Source of the DNA: Celeribacter persicus
Lineage (GTDB): Bacteria > Pseudomonadota > Alphaproteobacteria > Rhodobacterales > Rhodobacteraceae
DNA length: 54,887 bases
Direction of reading: 5' to 3'
Assembly: GCF_003050785.1 (NCBI RefSeq)
Contig: NZ_QAOH01000019.1
Coordinates: 1-54,887 of the forward strand
The notes beneath the pieces were generated by a model, which made no database searches, was not told the origin of the DNA, and saw only the letters and a list, made by a program, of their open reading frames with translations. The translations under genes were made by a program, and so were the position numbers. Below, in pieces: positions 25,797 to 35,740 of the stretch; position 1 is the first letter of the stretch, and each line of letters starts with the position of its first letter.

Positions 25797-26378
25797 ATGT
25801 CCCGAACGAAACGCCTGACAGAGATGGAGAAGATGCAGATCGTCCGCGAGGCCGCGGAGGGTGTGTCGACGACCGATCTGGCGACGCAGTTCGGGGTGAC
25901 GGCACGGGCCGTGCGATACATCTTGAAAGCTGACGCCGAGCGCGAGGCAGATGCAGCGATCCCGGTCTCAGCGGTCAGTGTGAAGGTCACCGCTGCAGAG
26001 CTCGCAGCATTCGACGAGGTGTTGGCGAAGGCCGGGATCGAGAGCCGGGCCGAGGGGCTGCGGCGGCTCATCCAGGCGGCAGGCGGGGTGTTCGTTCCGG
26101 ACGCGCAGATGGCGACTGAGATGGCACGCTACAGGGCCTCTCTGCACGAGGTCGGCAATGGCGTCGCGCAGATCGCCAAGCAGATGACGCAGGCCAACCG
26201 GCAGGGGCAGGGCGCCAGCGATCAGTTCTCCGAACTGAGGCTAACCCAGATGCGCGGGTTGGCGCGGTTCATCCTCGATTCCGCCGACGAGATCGATCTG
26301 CTCCTGCGCCGCCGTCGGGACGCGATGCAGCTGCAGGCTACGGCCGCGCTGAGGGAGTTTGCCCATGCGGCTGAATGA
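25797..26378 (+). CDS. MobC-like relaxosome accessory protein with N-terminal helix-turn-helix
   Basis: A 193-residue protein. Residues ~5-45 read as a homeodomain-like/recombinase-type HTH (EKMQIVREAAEGVSTTDLAT, then FGVTARAVRYILK). Residues ~60-105 form a ribbon-helix-helix (VSVKVTAAELAAFDEVLAKA) typical of MobC. The C-terminal part EVGNGVAQIAKQMTQANRQG is the MobC helix that assists the relaxase. It should bind oriT and recruit the relaxase, and the extra HTH could let it regulate its own operon. ATG 25797 is used; GTG 25767 is an alternative. It overlaps the relaxase start by 14 bp. Confidence 0.78.
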   Translation: MSRTKRLTEMEKMQIVREAAEGVSTTDLATQFGVTARAVRYILKADAEREADAAIPVSAVSVKVTAAELAAFDEVLAKAGIESRAEGLRRLIQAAGGVFVPDAQMATEMARYRASLHEVGNGVAQIAKQMTQANRQGQGASDQFSELRLTQMRGLARFILDSADEIDLLLRRRRDAMQLQATAALREFAHAAE

Positions 26379-28698
26379 TGCTGTCGATGCTGTCACCGGC
26401 GAGGTCTTCCGGGACGGCTGGAGCCGCATCCGGGGCTCGATGCAGGGGCTGCATGTCGCCAAGCAGAGCCAGCTTGTGCGCGCGGCAGCGGGGCATCGGC
26501 CAGCGGTTTTCAAGGCGATCCGGGGCGGGGGTACGCATACCAAATCGCAGCTGATGAACCAGCTCGATTACCTCACAACCAAGTCTACCCATATCGTGGA
26601 CAGCAGTGGGTTCCTAGATGGAAAGGCGAAGCTCGAGGCGGGCGACATCAAGGATCTGACCGAGCGCTTCGCCAAGCGGTGGGATGCGGGCTTCAAGCCC
26701 AAGCTGGGCCAGACGACCCATATGCTCATGTCCTTCCCCGTCGGCACGCGCGGCGAGGATGTGCGCGACATCGCGACGGATGTGGCGGAACGGTTCTTCC
26801 AGACCGACGCGGGGCATTTCGACTACATCATCGCGGTGCATGAGGACCGGGATCACCCGCATGCGCATCTGGTGCTGAACCGTCGCGCGCAAGAAGGCGA
26901 GTTCTTTTTCTTGGGGCGGAACCACCGCTTCAACTATGACGACTTCCGCCTCGCCATGGTCGAGGAGGCGGAGAAGTATGGTGTGCGCCTGGAGGCCACG
27001 CGGCGTGTGGATCGCGGGGTTGTGCATTACCCCGCCCGGACCAGCGAGGTCTACGCCGCGAAAGAAGAGGGTCGCGCGCCCCGCGAGCGCGAACGAGTGG
27101 GGCAGGACCTGGCGCGGACGCTGGCGGAGATCGCCAACACCAGAACTGTCTACCACTCGCTTGCTGCGGAGGCTTCGCGCGAGGCCCGCGAGGATATTGC
27201 CACAGCCCTCTTTCGCGCGGGCGAGGTCTTGGCGCATGGCGGGCAGGTGGACCGAACAGGAGATGTGTATATGGCAGAGGATCAAAGTTTCGAGGATCTA
27301 AGAAGCCTCTATGCGGAGAAGCTCGCGCGGGTACAGGGCATGATCGCCGAGAAGGCGGACGCGGAACGCCCCCTGCTGGAAAAACGCCTCATCGAGATCC
27401 AAACGCAGGTCCAGCACATGCAGCCTCTCGGTTTGCGATCATCCACGCTATCAGACGCCCCCTCGGAGGGTGGGATCTATTCCGAGGCGAACATCGACAC
27501 CAGTCAGCTGGACCGTCTGGCCGAGACGGACTTGCGGTCGCGCATAGACACTGCCCTGCGCGGCACCGGGATCAGCACAGCGGAAGTGGTCGCCCGGATC
27601 GAGACCGGGGCCTCGAATGCCGCGCTTGAACATCAATGGATCGCCGATGATCTCTCCAAGGTGGCCGAGGCGCGGGACCTGAACCTCGAGCGTCGCGCTG
27701 ATCTGGAACAGGCGCGCGACATTCTCAACGATGTCCATGTCGAGCTTGGCACGCTGCTGGAACGGGATAACGTGCTGCGCCGGGACGGTGTCGTGGAGGA
27801 GGACGCGGTCAGCGAGCGGTTCCACTATCACGAGGACGCGGTGCGGGAGATGGAAGGGACAATCCGTCATGAGATGCGCGCCGAGGGTTTGACAACGCAG
27901 GAGATCGAGGACCGGGACTGGGAGGTGGCCTCAAAGGCGGAGCGCCGGATCGAAACAGAGCAGCGCGCGTATCTCGAGGTACATCCGGAGCTGCTCGCAC
28001 GTCCTGGCGATGTGATCGACCGGTCCGAGCCCTACAGGGAGACCATCACCGACGCGGCCCGCGCCAGCGAGATCACCCGCGAGGTCGACCGGATCATGGA
28101 GGCACGCGACCTCCGCACGCCTGTTGCAGATGCGGTCGCGGATGACGTCTCGGAGCGCTATCCGGACATGCCGTCCCACCTCGCCCGCGGGCTCGGCGCG
28201 ACCTATGCGGCCGTTGTGGAGATACGCGACACGGAGGCCATCAATCAGGTCCGCCGCGAAACCGAGTTGCGCGACGGGATTGGGGTTGGCACGCGCGAGG
28301 AGACCCTCGCGACAGGGGATGAAACTGCACCGCAGTTTGACCGGTCCGACCGCCTCGCAGGCGAGATTGCGCGCGTCCTGGACCATGAGCGGGCGGGAGA
28401 GTTGTCCGCGCCCTTCGAGACCGAGGCGGAGCGGGACGCCTTCCGCGAGGAGATCGCGCGGGTGCTGGATGACCGCCAATTGGGCCGCCTCACATCCGGC
28501 GATGCCGATGCGCTGGACAAGGTACTCGAGGACCGCCTCGACCGGCTCTATGTCGCCAAGGTCTATCTGCAATCGGATGCAGCGACGGCCAACACGGAGG
28601 CCTTGCGCCAGGTGGTCGATGATCTCGCCGACGCTGAGTATGAAAAACAGCGCGCGACAGACGTGGATGGCGAGACCGAGCGGGGACAGGTCCATTGA
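26365..28698 (+). CDS. VirD2-like (MOBP-type) relaxase
   Basis: A 777-residue relaxase. QLMNQLDYLTTK supplies the candidate nucleophile Tyr near residue 70. HFDYIIAVHEDRDHPHAHLV gives the metal site, with His159, His164 and the HxH pair at 166/168. It should nick oriT, stay attached to the 5' end and be exported through VirD4. Residues ~240-777 are long charged helices, probably coiled-coil, ending in an acidic tail that may carry the secretion signal. GAGGGAG at 26351-26357 marks ATG 26365. Longer than VirD2 (~450), as is common in this plasmid group. Confidence 0.87.
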   Translation: MRLNDAVDAVTGEVFRDGWSRIRGSMQGLHVAKQSQLVRAAAGHRPAVFKAIRGGGTHTKSQLMNQLDYLTTKSTHIVDSSGFLDGKAKLEAGDIKDLTERFAKRWDAGFKPKLGQTTHMLMSFPVGTRGEDVRDIATDVAERFFQTDAGHFDYIIAVHEDRDHPHAHLVLNRRAQEGEFFFLGRNHRFNYDDFRLAMVEEAEKYGVRLEATRRVDRGVVHYPARTSEVYAAKEEGRAPRERERVGQDLARTLAEIANTRTVYHSLAAEASREAREDIATALFRAGEVLAHGGQVDRTGDVYMAEDQSFEDLRSLYAEKLARVQGMIAEKADAERPLLEKRLIEIQTQVQHMQPLGLRSSTLSDAPSEGGIYSEANIDTSQLDRLAETDLRSRIDTALRGTGISTAEVVARIETGASNAALEHQWIADDLSKVAEARDLNLERRADLEQARDILNDVHVELGTLLERDNVLRRDGVVEEDAVSERFHYHEDAVREMEGTIRHEMRAEGLTTQEIEDRDWEVASKAERRIETEQRAYLEVHPELLARPGDVIDRSEPYRETITDAARASEITREVDRIMEARDLRTPVADAVADDVSERYPDMPSHLARGLGATYAAVVEIRDTEAINQVRRETELRDGIGVGTREETLATGDETAPQFDRSDRLAGEIARVLDHERAGELSAPFETEAERDAFREEIARVLDDRQLGRLTSGDADALDKVLEDRLDRLYVAKVYLQSDAATANTEALRQVVDDLADAEYEKQRATDVDGETERGQVH

Positions 28699-30686
28699 GC
28701 GCCGCCATGGGAAAAGCGCGGATCGCAACAGGGGTCGTTCTGGTAACGCTGGTGACCGGGGCCATGGGCTATACGATCGCCTCGGCGGTGCTTACCTACC
28801 AGGATCTCGGCTTCGGGGCCGAGATCGACTTTGCGTATATCGCGCAAAACTACATTGCGATCCTGGACCGCCGTCCGGAGGATGCCCAACTCATCCATCT
28901 GATCATCGGCAGCTTCGCCGCCGCCGGCCTGATGCTGAGCCTCGCCCTCTCGGGATCGGCCCTCACACGCTTTGGCCAGACCCATTGGCAGACCGCGCGC
29001 GAAATGAAGGCCAATGGCTTCTTCGGGGCGCCGGGCACCGGGTTCATCCTCGGCAAGCTGGGGACGCCTGGCTCCCGCGCCAACTACATCTGCTCCAAGG
29101 TCTTCCCCCATGCGCTGATCGTGGCCCCCACGGGCCGCGGCAAGACCACGGGCTTTGTCATTCCGAACCTGCTGACCTGGCAAGGCTCCGCCGTGACGCT
29201 CGATGTGAAGGGCGAGTGTTTCGAGGCCACGGCCCGGCACCGCGCAGCCCAGGGCGACAAGGTCTATCGCTTCGCCCCCACCGATTGGGAGGGCAAGCGC
29301 ACGCATCGCTACAACCCGCTCCTGCGCATCTATCAACTGAAAGATCCCGCGCGCCAGCAGATGGAATTGCAGCTCTTGGCGACGCTCTTTTTGCAGAGCG
29401 ACAATGACCGGGTGCAGGGCCTCCTCAAGGGCGGCATCGATCTCTTCGTGGCGGCGGGGCTTTTGGCCTTCCAGCGCAAGCGCCCGACCTTGGGCGAGAT
29501 CTATCGCATCGCAGCCTCGGGCGGAAACAAGCAGAAGGAGTATTTCGCGCGGGGCCACGAGGTCGACAACCGGGCGGCCAAGCTGATCTTCACGCGGCTG
29601 GCGTCGACCAACAACGACACGCTGACCTCTTACGTCTCGCTCCTGATGACCTCGGGGCTGGATCAATGGCAGAACCCGGCCATCGACGAGGCGACGGCGG
29701 TGTCGGACTTTGATTTTCGCACGATCCGGAAAAAGCCCTTTTCGGTCTATCTCGTGGTCCAGCCGCTGATGGTGAAGCCGCTGGCGCCGCTGATCCGGCT
29801 CTTCTTCTCCGACCTGCTCTCGGCCATGCAGGAAAAGGATCCCGGGCCGGATGAGCCCTGGCCCGTGATGATCATGCTCGACGAGTTCAACCGTTTGGGC
29901 AAGATGCCCATCGTGGTCGAAAGCATCGAGACCCTGCGCACCTATCGTGGACACTTGGCCGTGGTCACCCAAACCATCCCTGCGCTCGATGAAATCTACG
30001 GCGAGAACAACCGCCGCGCCCTGCAGGGTAACGCGGGCGTGAAGCTCTACCTCACGCCGTCGGATGAAAAAACTGTCGAGGAGCTGAGCAAGGCGGTCGG
30101 CAAGACCACCAAGACCGTGGTCACGCGCTCCCAATCCATCGGCAAGAACCCTTTCGAGGGTCGCAGCCAGTCCACACGGACCGAGGAAAGCTCCTTGCTG
30201 CCCGAAGATGAGGCGCGCCGCCTGCCGCTCGACGAGATCGTCATGGTGATCGACGCGCAAATGCCTGTCCGGGCCAAGCGGATTCAGTATTTCGACGACC
30301 GGTTGTTCAAGGCGATCCATGCGGCGCAGACGGGGGAGTTGCCGTTTCCGGAGCCGGGGGGAGGAGGATCGCAAGGCACGCTGCCGCTGAGTATGCGCGC
30401 CATGCCGATGACACCGCCACCGGTCGGGTCTGGCGGATCCGAGGCCGACGTTGAGGCCGAACGTCAGGCTGCTGATGGCCAATCGTCAGGGAAAACTGAT
30501 GTCGCTCCAAAGAAAACTTCGCAGGTCGTTCAAGCCGTTATCGCCGAGGAACAGCGACAGATTGAAATGGATTTTGGGGGGGAAGTGGCTGCTCTTGGTT
30601 CGGTGAAAGATGCGGATGTCGAGCAGGTACGAACGGCCGTACATGATTTGAGCGAGTTGGAGACAGCCCTAACACAGGGGCTCTAA
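28695..30686 (+). CDS. virD4: VirD4 coupling protein
   Basis: A ~663-residue inner-membrane ATPase. Two N-terminal helices (residues ~10-30 and ~65-90) anchor it. Walker A APTGRGKTTG lies at ~144-153 and Walker B VMIMLDEFNRLGKM near 395. The TraG/VirD4 sections GAPGTGFILG, LDVKGECFEAT and FTRLASTNNDTLTSYVSLLM are present. It links the relaxosome to the VirB channel and drives DNA transfer. TTG 28695 overlaps the relaxase stop (TTGA) and has GGGGACAGG upstream; ATG 28707 is the alternative. The C-terminal ~110 residues are acidic and variable. Confidence 0.92.
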   Translation: MSAAMGKARIATGVVLVTLVTGAMGYTIASAVLTYQDLGFGAEIDFAYIAQNYIAILDRRPEDAQLIHLIIGSFAAAGLMLSLALSGSALTRFGQTHWQTAREMKANGFFGAPGTGFILGKLGTPGSRANYICSKVFPHALIVAPTGRGKTTGFVIPNLLTWQGSAVTLDVKGECFEATARHRAAQGDKVYRFAPTDWEGKRTHRYNPLLRIYQLKDPARQQMELQLLATLFLQSDNDRVQGLLKGGIDLFVAAGLLAFQRKRPTLGEIYRIAASGGNKQKEYFARGHEVDNRAAKLIFTRLASTNNDTLTSYVSLLMTSGLDQWQNPAIDEATAVSDFDFRTIRKKPFSVYLVVQPLMVKPLAPLIRLFFSDLLSAMQEKDPGPDEPWPVMIMLDEFNRLGKMPIVVESIETLRTYRGHLAVVTQTIPALDEIYGENNRRALQGNAGVKLYLTPSDEKTVEELSKAVGKTTKTVVTRSQSIGKNPFEGRSQSTRTEESSLLPEDEARRLPLDEIVMVIDAQMPVRAKRIQYFDDRLFKAIHAAQTGELPFPEPGGGGSQGTLPLSMRAMPMTPPPVGSGGSEADVEAERQAADGQSSGKTDVAPKKTSQVVQAVIAEEQRQIEMDFGGEVAALGSVKDADVEQVRTAVHDLSELETALTQGL

Positions 30687-30878
30687 CTTGATGGGTTGTC
30701 GCATCCAGAAGTTGATGCAGTAAGAGGTGGTCACCAGCCGCGTTCTAGAAGTCTGAGATTTCGCTCTCTATCAGGTTTGACCCTTTGCAAGGGTAACCTC
30801 CATATCTTGTTGCTCCTCCCTTATGTTGCTCCAGATAAAGTGTTACATCTCGAAAAGCCTGTTTTCGGGAATCGAGAT

Positions 30879-32213
30879 GTGAATAAGAAAGTTACAACCA
30901 GCCAGCGAATTGGCGAAATCGGGGAGAAGGCGGCTAATCTTCAATTCTTGCGAATTGGGTTCCAATTCGATGGGCGTTCGCGGTTGGAAGCAGGGATAGA
31001 CGGCATCGCTGAGGTGATGGACGATGATCAGCCGACTGCGAAGATGATTGCCGTTCAGGTCAAGGCTACTGAGCGTGGCAGCTATGTCGGCGAGACGAAC
31101 GCCGGTTTCACCTATCGTGTCCGCGCTTCAGATTTCGACTATTGGCGTGGCTCCAACCTACCCGTCATCCTAGTTCTCTACAGGCAATTAGATGACACAT
31201 TCTTCTGGAAGTCGCTCGAAAACCTCGTTGGCGAGGCCGAACGCACATTGCAGTTCGACAAGGAGCGCGACGTCTTGGACGGACGTGCGAAGGATCGCCT
31301 CGCTGCCCTGACCGTCGCCAAGCAAGGACACGGTTACTACGTCCCGCCACTTGGGGGAGGGGAGGACGCGATCATCAACATGGTGCCATTGCAGCTTCCT
31401 GAGGAAATCTTCGTCGCACAGACACAGCTCTCCACCCAGAAGGCGCTCGCCCGGATGAATAAGGTCCGGGACGGCCAGCGGTACGATTGGATGGTCGATG
31501 AAACCTCGCTTTGGACATTCTGCGACCCACTATCCACACCCGTTCGCGACCTGGTCGAACGGGATCAGGTCGAACGGATCGAAACCGACTTTCTGGCACA
31601 ACACGACGCAGTGGATCAGCAATACAAATTTGCGGGTCTGTTGCGACATACTCTGGGCCATGACTTTCGGGATTTGCTTGGATGGGACCGAAAGAAAAAA
31701 CAGTTCTACTTCTTGCCAACACCTGGAGGCGTCGCGCGCAAGTTTCGCTATCTTGGTGCGAAGCAGAAGACACAGGCAGACGTTGTCAGCGTCTATCAGA
31801 AGTCAAAGGGGGAGGGGCCCATCGACTATGTGCGGCACCATTCATTCCATCCCCGGTTCGAGCGCTTGGCGGACCAATGGTACCTGATCATCAACCCATC
31901 CTACTACTTCACTTCGGATGGAGAGCGCGCGCTCAACTATCCGGATGCCTTGTTGTCCGGGAAGAAGCGCCTCGACACAAACAGCACCGTTCGAGGCCAG
32001 GTGATCATGTGGCATCGATTGCTGTCAGGTATGGAATTTGAAGATGCCGGCGAACTGCTGGCACCCGACGCCAAGACGGATCGTATCATCAAGTTTGGTG
32101 ACCCGCCTTCCATCGAACTGCCAAAGAGTGTGCCCGAGGACGTGTGGGGCGCGAAGGCGCAGAAGTCGAGGAAGCCGTCCGGCTCGAATGAACAAGGCAG
32201 CTTTGACCTATGA
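30879..32213 (+). CDS. DREN-APAZ effector subunit of a SPARDA short-Argonaute system
   Basis: A 444-residue protein. Residues ~10-150 form a DUF4365 nuclease-like domain: [20 protein letters not shown], Asp41 in GIDGIAE and Gln60-x-Lys62 in IAVQVKAT, a PD-(D/E)xK-type arrangement. The rest should be the APAZ domain that pairs with short Argonautes. DUF4365 is the domain named DREN in SPARDA systems, where guide-dependent target DNA triggers collateral DNA/RNA degradation and cell shutdown. GTG 30879 with GGGA 7 nt upstream is preferred over ATG 30696, which would add 61 non-conserved residues. It overlaps the pAgo start (ATGA) and is AT-richer than the backbone. Confidence 0.8.
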   Translation: MNKKVTTSQRIGEIGEKAANLQFLRIGFQFDGRSRLEAGIDGIAEVMDDDQPTAKMIAVQVKATERGSYVGETNAGFTYRVRASDFDYWRGSNLPVILVLYRQLDDTFFWKSLENLVGEAERTLQFDKERDVLDGRAKDRLAALTVAKQGHGYYVPPLGGGEDAIINMVPLQLPEEIFVAQTQLSTQKALARMNKVRDGQRYDWMVDETSLWTFCDPLSTPVRDLVERDQVERIETDFLAQHDAVDQQYKFAGLLRHTLGHDFRDLLGWDRKKKQFYFLPTPGGVARKFRYLGAKQKTQADVVSVYQKSKGEGPIDYVRHHSFHPRFERLADQWYLIINPSYYFTSDGERALNYPDALLSGKKRLDTNSTVRGQVIMWHRLLSGMEFEDAGELLAPDAKTDRIIKFGDPPSIELPKSVPEDVWGAKAQKSRKPSGSNEQGSFDL

Positions 32214-33685
32214 GCGACTTCAAGACAAAGATCTTCCCGGAGCCTGAACTGGAATTTGGTGACCAACACCATCATCCTGATCCACGATTGGGGTTGCTAC
32301 AGGCGGGCCCGTTGCAAACGAACCTGGGGGACACGATCAAAGTCGGCGTTGTTGGCAGCGCTCTGACCGTCGAAAAATCAGGCGAGTTTCTGAATGCGAT
32401 CGAAGATGGGTTCGAGGGTAAGACCGAAAAGCACCCGAACCTGCACCCGGACTTCCCCGGGTTGAGAAACCAGAACCCCTATCGGTGCCGGTTTGAAATG
32501 GTGGCTGCCGAAGATGGAGTGCTGACGAAAGGTCAGATCGAGAAGATTGCCAAGGAACCGAGCGATGCGCGTGCTGTGGAGATGGCCGTCGACGCAGTTA
32601 TGGCGCAACTGGAAAAGCTGGAGGCGCATCATGAACGGCCGGACGTGGTCATGGTTTCTCTCCCTGTCAAGTTGATCGAACGGGTCTGGAGAAACGAGCG
32701 GGCGCGCGATGACGAAGGTATAGAGGGCGAAGCGGCCGACGCGAAAGCTGGCAGAGAAACCTCTCCGAACTTCCGTGGCTTGCTCAAGGCCAGAGCGATG
32801 GACCTCAGATTCTCAATTCAGATTGTCTGGGAGGATGTCATCAACCCCGGTGCCAAGATCCCTCGCAAGATCAAGGAGAACTCTGACCGCCAAACCCAAG
32901 ATCGAGCTGACCTCGCATGGAACCTCATGACGACGCTCTACTACAAGGGCAGCGGCAAGGTGCCCTGGCGCAGATTGCCGGAAGAAGGCGAGTTCACCGC
33001 CTGTTACATTGGCATCAGCTTTTTCAAGGATGCCGAAACCGACGAGATATGGACCAGTGCTGCGCAAATGTTCGACGAGCGGGGCAGAGGGTTCATTCTT
33101 AGAGGCGGTCCTGCGCAGTCAGAGTCGCGGGGTCGCCACCCGTTCCTCACTATCGATGAGGCTCACAAGCTTACCGAGAGCGCCTTGGCCGCCTACAAGT
33201 CGGTCCATAGAACGATGCCGGCACGCGTGATCGTCATGAAGACGTCACGCTTTCGCGAGGACGAGGCCGAGGGTGTTGGCAAGGCGCTCGACGAGGCAGG
33301 TGTGGAACTGCGCGATCTCGTTTGGATTCATGAGAGCTACTCAGTCAAGGTGCTGCGCGACGGCGACTTCCCTGTCCTCCGCGGTACCTTCGTTGAACTG
33401 GACGGCAATGGGCTGCTCTATACCAACGGCAGCATTCCCTACTATGGGACCTATCCTGGCCTCTATGTCCCGAACCCCCTGTTGCTCTGTCCGCACCCGC
33501 AAAGCGAGAGCACGATCGAACAGATTGCGAAGGAAGTTTTCAGCCTCACGAAGGTGAACTGGAACTCGACCCAGATGAACCAACGCTTGCCGATTCCGAT
33601 CCGAGCAGCCCGTAAGGTTGGTGACGTATTGAAATACGTTCCCTCGGGGCAAAAGGTCAGCAGTGACTATCGGAAGTACATTTAG
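32210..33685 (+). CDS. Short prokaryotic Argonaute (MID-PIWI only, catalytically inactive)
   Basis: A 491-residue protein lacking N and PAZ domains. [15 protein letters not shown] opens the MID-PIWI core. The PIWI part includes [20 protein letters not shown], then [20 protein letters not shown] and [20 protein letters not shown]. In active Argonautes the first catalytic Asp sits in IGxD. Here it is Ser270 (IGIS), and the strand at 340-346 lacks the usual Asp, so slicing should be absent, as in all short pAgos. It should bind a guide, recognise invader DNA and activate the DREN nuclease encoded just before it. A ~25-residue charged insert lies near 165-190. Confidence 0.87.
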   Translation: MSDFKTKIFPEPELEFGDQHHHPDPRLGLLQAGPLQTNLGDTIKVGVVGSALTVEKSGEFLNAIEDGFEGKTEKHPNLHPDFPGLRNQNPYRCRFEMVAAEDGVLTKGQIEKIAKEPSDARAVEMAVDAVMAQLEKLEAHHERPDVVMVSLPVKLIERVWRNERARDDEGIEGEAADAKAGRETSPNFRGLLKARAMDLRFSIQIVWEDVINPGAKIPRKIKENSDRQTQDRADLAWNLMTTLYYKGSGKVPWRRLPEEGEFTACYIGISFFKDAETDEIWTSAAQMFDERGRGFILRGGPAQSESRGRHPFLTIDEAHKLTESALAAYKSVHRTMPARVIVMKTSRFREDEAEGVGKALDEAGVELRDLVWIHESYSVKVLRDGDFPVLRGTFVELDGNGLLYTNGSIPYYGTYPGLYVPNPLLLCPHPQSESTIEQIAKEVFSLTKVNWNSTQMNQRLPIPIRAARKVGDVLKYVPSGQKVSSDYRKYI

Positions 33686-33751
33686 AGCCTCTTGGGCCTT
33701 CGGGAATTTGCAGAAAACCGATTTGAAAAAATAGAACGCTAGGGAATTCGG

Positions 33752-35740
33752 ATGAAGATTGACACACTTTTTATACGGAACTTCCGATGCTTCGGCGCAG
33801 AGGCTGAAACTCTCAGGTTTGAGAACGGGGTTACGGCATTGGTTGGCGGAAACGGAGCCGGAAAAACGGCGGCGCTTCAGGCGTTAGCACGGCTTTTTGG
33901 TGTCTCAAGTGCAGAAAGACAGATCCAGACACGCGATTTTCATCTTAGGCCTGACCAAACCGAGCTCGATCCTGGAGCGACGCTGTCGATCGAGTGTATC
34001 CTGTCCTTCCCAGAATTAGACGGTCTTGACGAGGCGGCGGCGGCCGACGCCGTGCCGGATTTTTTCAACCATATGGCAGCAACCGGCCCTGGAGAACCGC
34101 TTAAAGCGCGCATGCGCCTGCAGGCAGTCTGGACGGATGACGGAACGCCCGATGGTACGGTGGAAGAGGACATTCGCTGGATTGGTACGCTCGGTGATGA
34201 TTACGATTGGGATGAGTGCCAAAGGGTCGCCGCCGTTGATCGTGGCACCATCCAACTTGTTTATGTGCCGGCGACCCGTAATCCGGCGGATCGTGTCACT
34301 GATTTGCTTAAGGGGCGTTTGTGGCGGGCTGCGAAATGGTCGGATCGCCTGTCCAAGACGACCGAGCGCGGAGCCAAGCTCATCCAGAAGCGTTTTGAGC
34401 GCGAAGCACCCGCAGAATTCATCGTCGAGCGGCTTACGAAGCGCTGGCGGCAGGTCCACGAAGCCGACACAGATACGACGCCAGTGCTCAGACTTGTGGA
34501 AAGTCGGCTCGAGGAACTGGTCAGGCGCGTCGAATTTGCATTCCATCCCGATGAGGCCGGTCGCGAGCGGGCGCTTGTCGACCTAAGCGACGGTCAACGC
34601 TCTCTGTTTCATATAGCTCTAACTGCGGCGACGCTTGAAACTGAAAAAGATGCTCTGCGACTGGCCGCTGCCGATAGCCCGTTCGATCAGGAAAAGCTGC
34701 GGCGTGCTCATCTTACGATTCTGGCCATCGAAGAACCGGAAAACAGCCTGTCGCCGTTCTTCCTCTCTCGCATTATGAACCAAGCGCGCGACATCGGAGC
34801 GCTCAGCTCGGCGCAAGTACTGATCTCTAGCCACAGCGCTAGCATTTTGAGCCGTATCAAGCCGGACGAGGTGCGCTACTTCCGGCTCGATACGACCAGC
34901 AGGGCCTCATCGGTGAAATCTTTGACGCTACCTGACGATGCGACCGAGGCGGGTAAGTATGTCCGGCTCGCCGTGCGGGCGTATCCGGAGCTCTACTTCG
35001 CGCGGTTCGTCATCCTCGGCGAGGGGGACTCCGAACGAATTGTGTTGCCTCTGCTCGCGGAGGCGATGGGCGTCCCTCTTGATCCTTCTTTCGTGCCTGT
35101 TGTGCCGCTCGGCGGTCGCCATGTCGATCACTTTTGGCGGCTTCTTGACGCGCTGAAGATACCGCATGCAACGCTGATTGATCTCGACCTGGGGCGCTCA
35201 CATGGCGGTGCGAACACGATAAGGGCGACCGTCGGATCGCTCGCCGAAATTGGAAACGATCTCAGCAACAACTTGGATGTGATGATGGAAGTGGTCGAGC
35301 TCGCCAACCTTCCTGCCCTGTCCGACGAAGAGATGACTGATGGATTTGCTGAAAACAACTGGATGCAGGCGCTGAAAGACGAAGGTGTTTTTTTCTCCGA
35401 TCCACTCGATCTGGACTTCGCGATGCTCGCGGCATTTCCAGACGCCTATAAGGAGCTCGATCCGGGCGCGCACGGTCCTGACGACAGTGAAGAGGCCTTG
35501 GAGCGCAAGAAAGCCGCCACTCTCAAAAAGGGCGGGAACGCTGGTCTCTACGATCCTGAGTGGGATGATTGCTTTATCTGGTATCCATACCTGTTCTTGA
35601 GCCGAAGCAAGCCTGAAACGCATCTGGCCGCGATTAATCGCATTCCGAAGGCAGATCTTGCCGCAAACGCTCCGCCTGAACTGTGCGCGCTGGTTCAACA
35701 TGTCAAAATGAAGCTCGGTCTCGAGAACGGCGCAGATTGA
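33752..35740 (+). CDS. gajA: GajA-like OLD-family ATPase/TOPRIM nuclease (Gabija)
   Basis: A 662-residue protein. The N-terminal ABC-type ATPase has IRNFRCFG, Walker A GGNGAGKTAAL (~31-41), the signature-like LSDGQRSLFHIAL, Walker B LTILAIEEPENSL and ISSHSASIL. The C-terminal TOPRIM domain has Glu424 in ILGEGDSER and Asp477/Asp479 in LIDLDLG. Followed at once by a UvrD-like helicase, this is a class 2 OLD pair, the Gabija defence system. GajA is a DNA nuclease inhibited by nucleotides and released when phage replication depletes them. It is longer than Bacillus GajA (~580). AGGGA precedes the ATG. Confidence 0.85.
   Translation: MKIDTLFIRNFRCFGAEAETLRFENGVTALVGGNGAGKTAALQALARLFGVSSAERQIQTRDFHLRPDQTELDPGATLSIECILSFPELDGLDEAAAADAVPDFFNHMAATGPGEPLKARMRLQAVWTDDGTPDGTVEEDIRWIGTLGDDYDWDECQRVAAVDRGTIQLVYVPATRNPADRVTDLLKGRLWRAAKWSDRLSKTTERGAKLIQKRFEREAPAEFIVERLTKRWRQVHEADTDTTPVLRLVESRLEELVRRVEFAFHPDEAGRERALVDLSDGQRSLFHIALTAATLETEKDALRLAAADSPFDQEKLRRAHLTILAIEEPENSLSPFFLSRIMNQARDIGALSSAQVLISSHSASILSRIKPDEVRYFRLDTTSRASSVKSLTLPDDATEAGKYVRLAVRAYPELYFARFVILGEGDSERIVLPLLAEAMGVPLDPSFVPVVPLGGRHVDHFWRLLDALKIPHATLIDLDLGRSHGGANTIRATVGSLAEIGNDLSNNLDVMMEVVELANLPALSDEEMTDGFAENNWMQALKDEGVFFSDPLDLDFAMLAAFPDAYKELDPGAHGPDDSEEALERKKAATLKKGGNAGLYDPEWDDCFIWYPYLFLSRSKPETHLAAINRIPKADLAANAPPELCALVQHVKMKLGLENGAD

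Noticed and set aside
30777-30806. Promoter TTGACC with CCCTTTGCAAGGG before the SPARDA operon
   Set aside because: The -35 is fair and the palindrome lies in the spacer, but the -10 (around CATATC) is too weak to list as a feature.
30696-30878. 61-residue N-terminal extension of the DREN-APAZ gene
   Set aside because: Not domain-like and without a ribosome site at ATG 30696. The DUF4365 domain begins right after GTG 30879.
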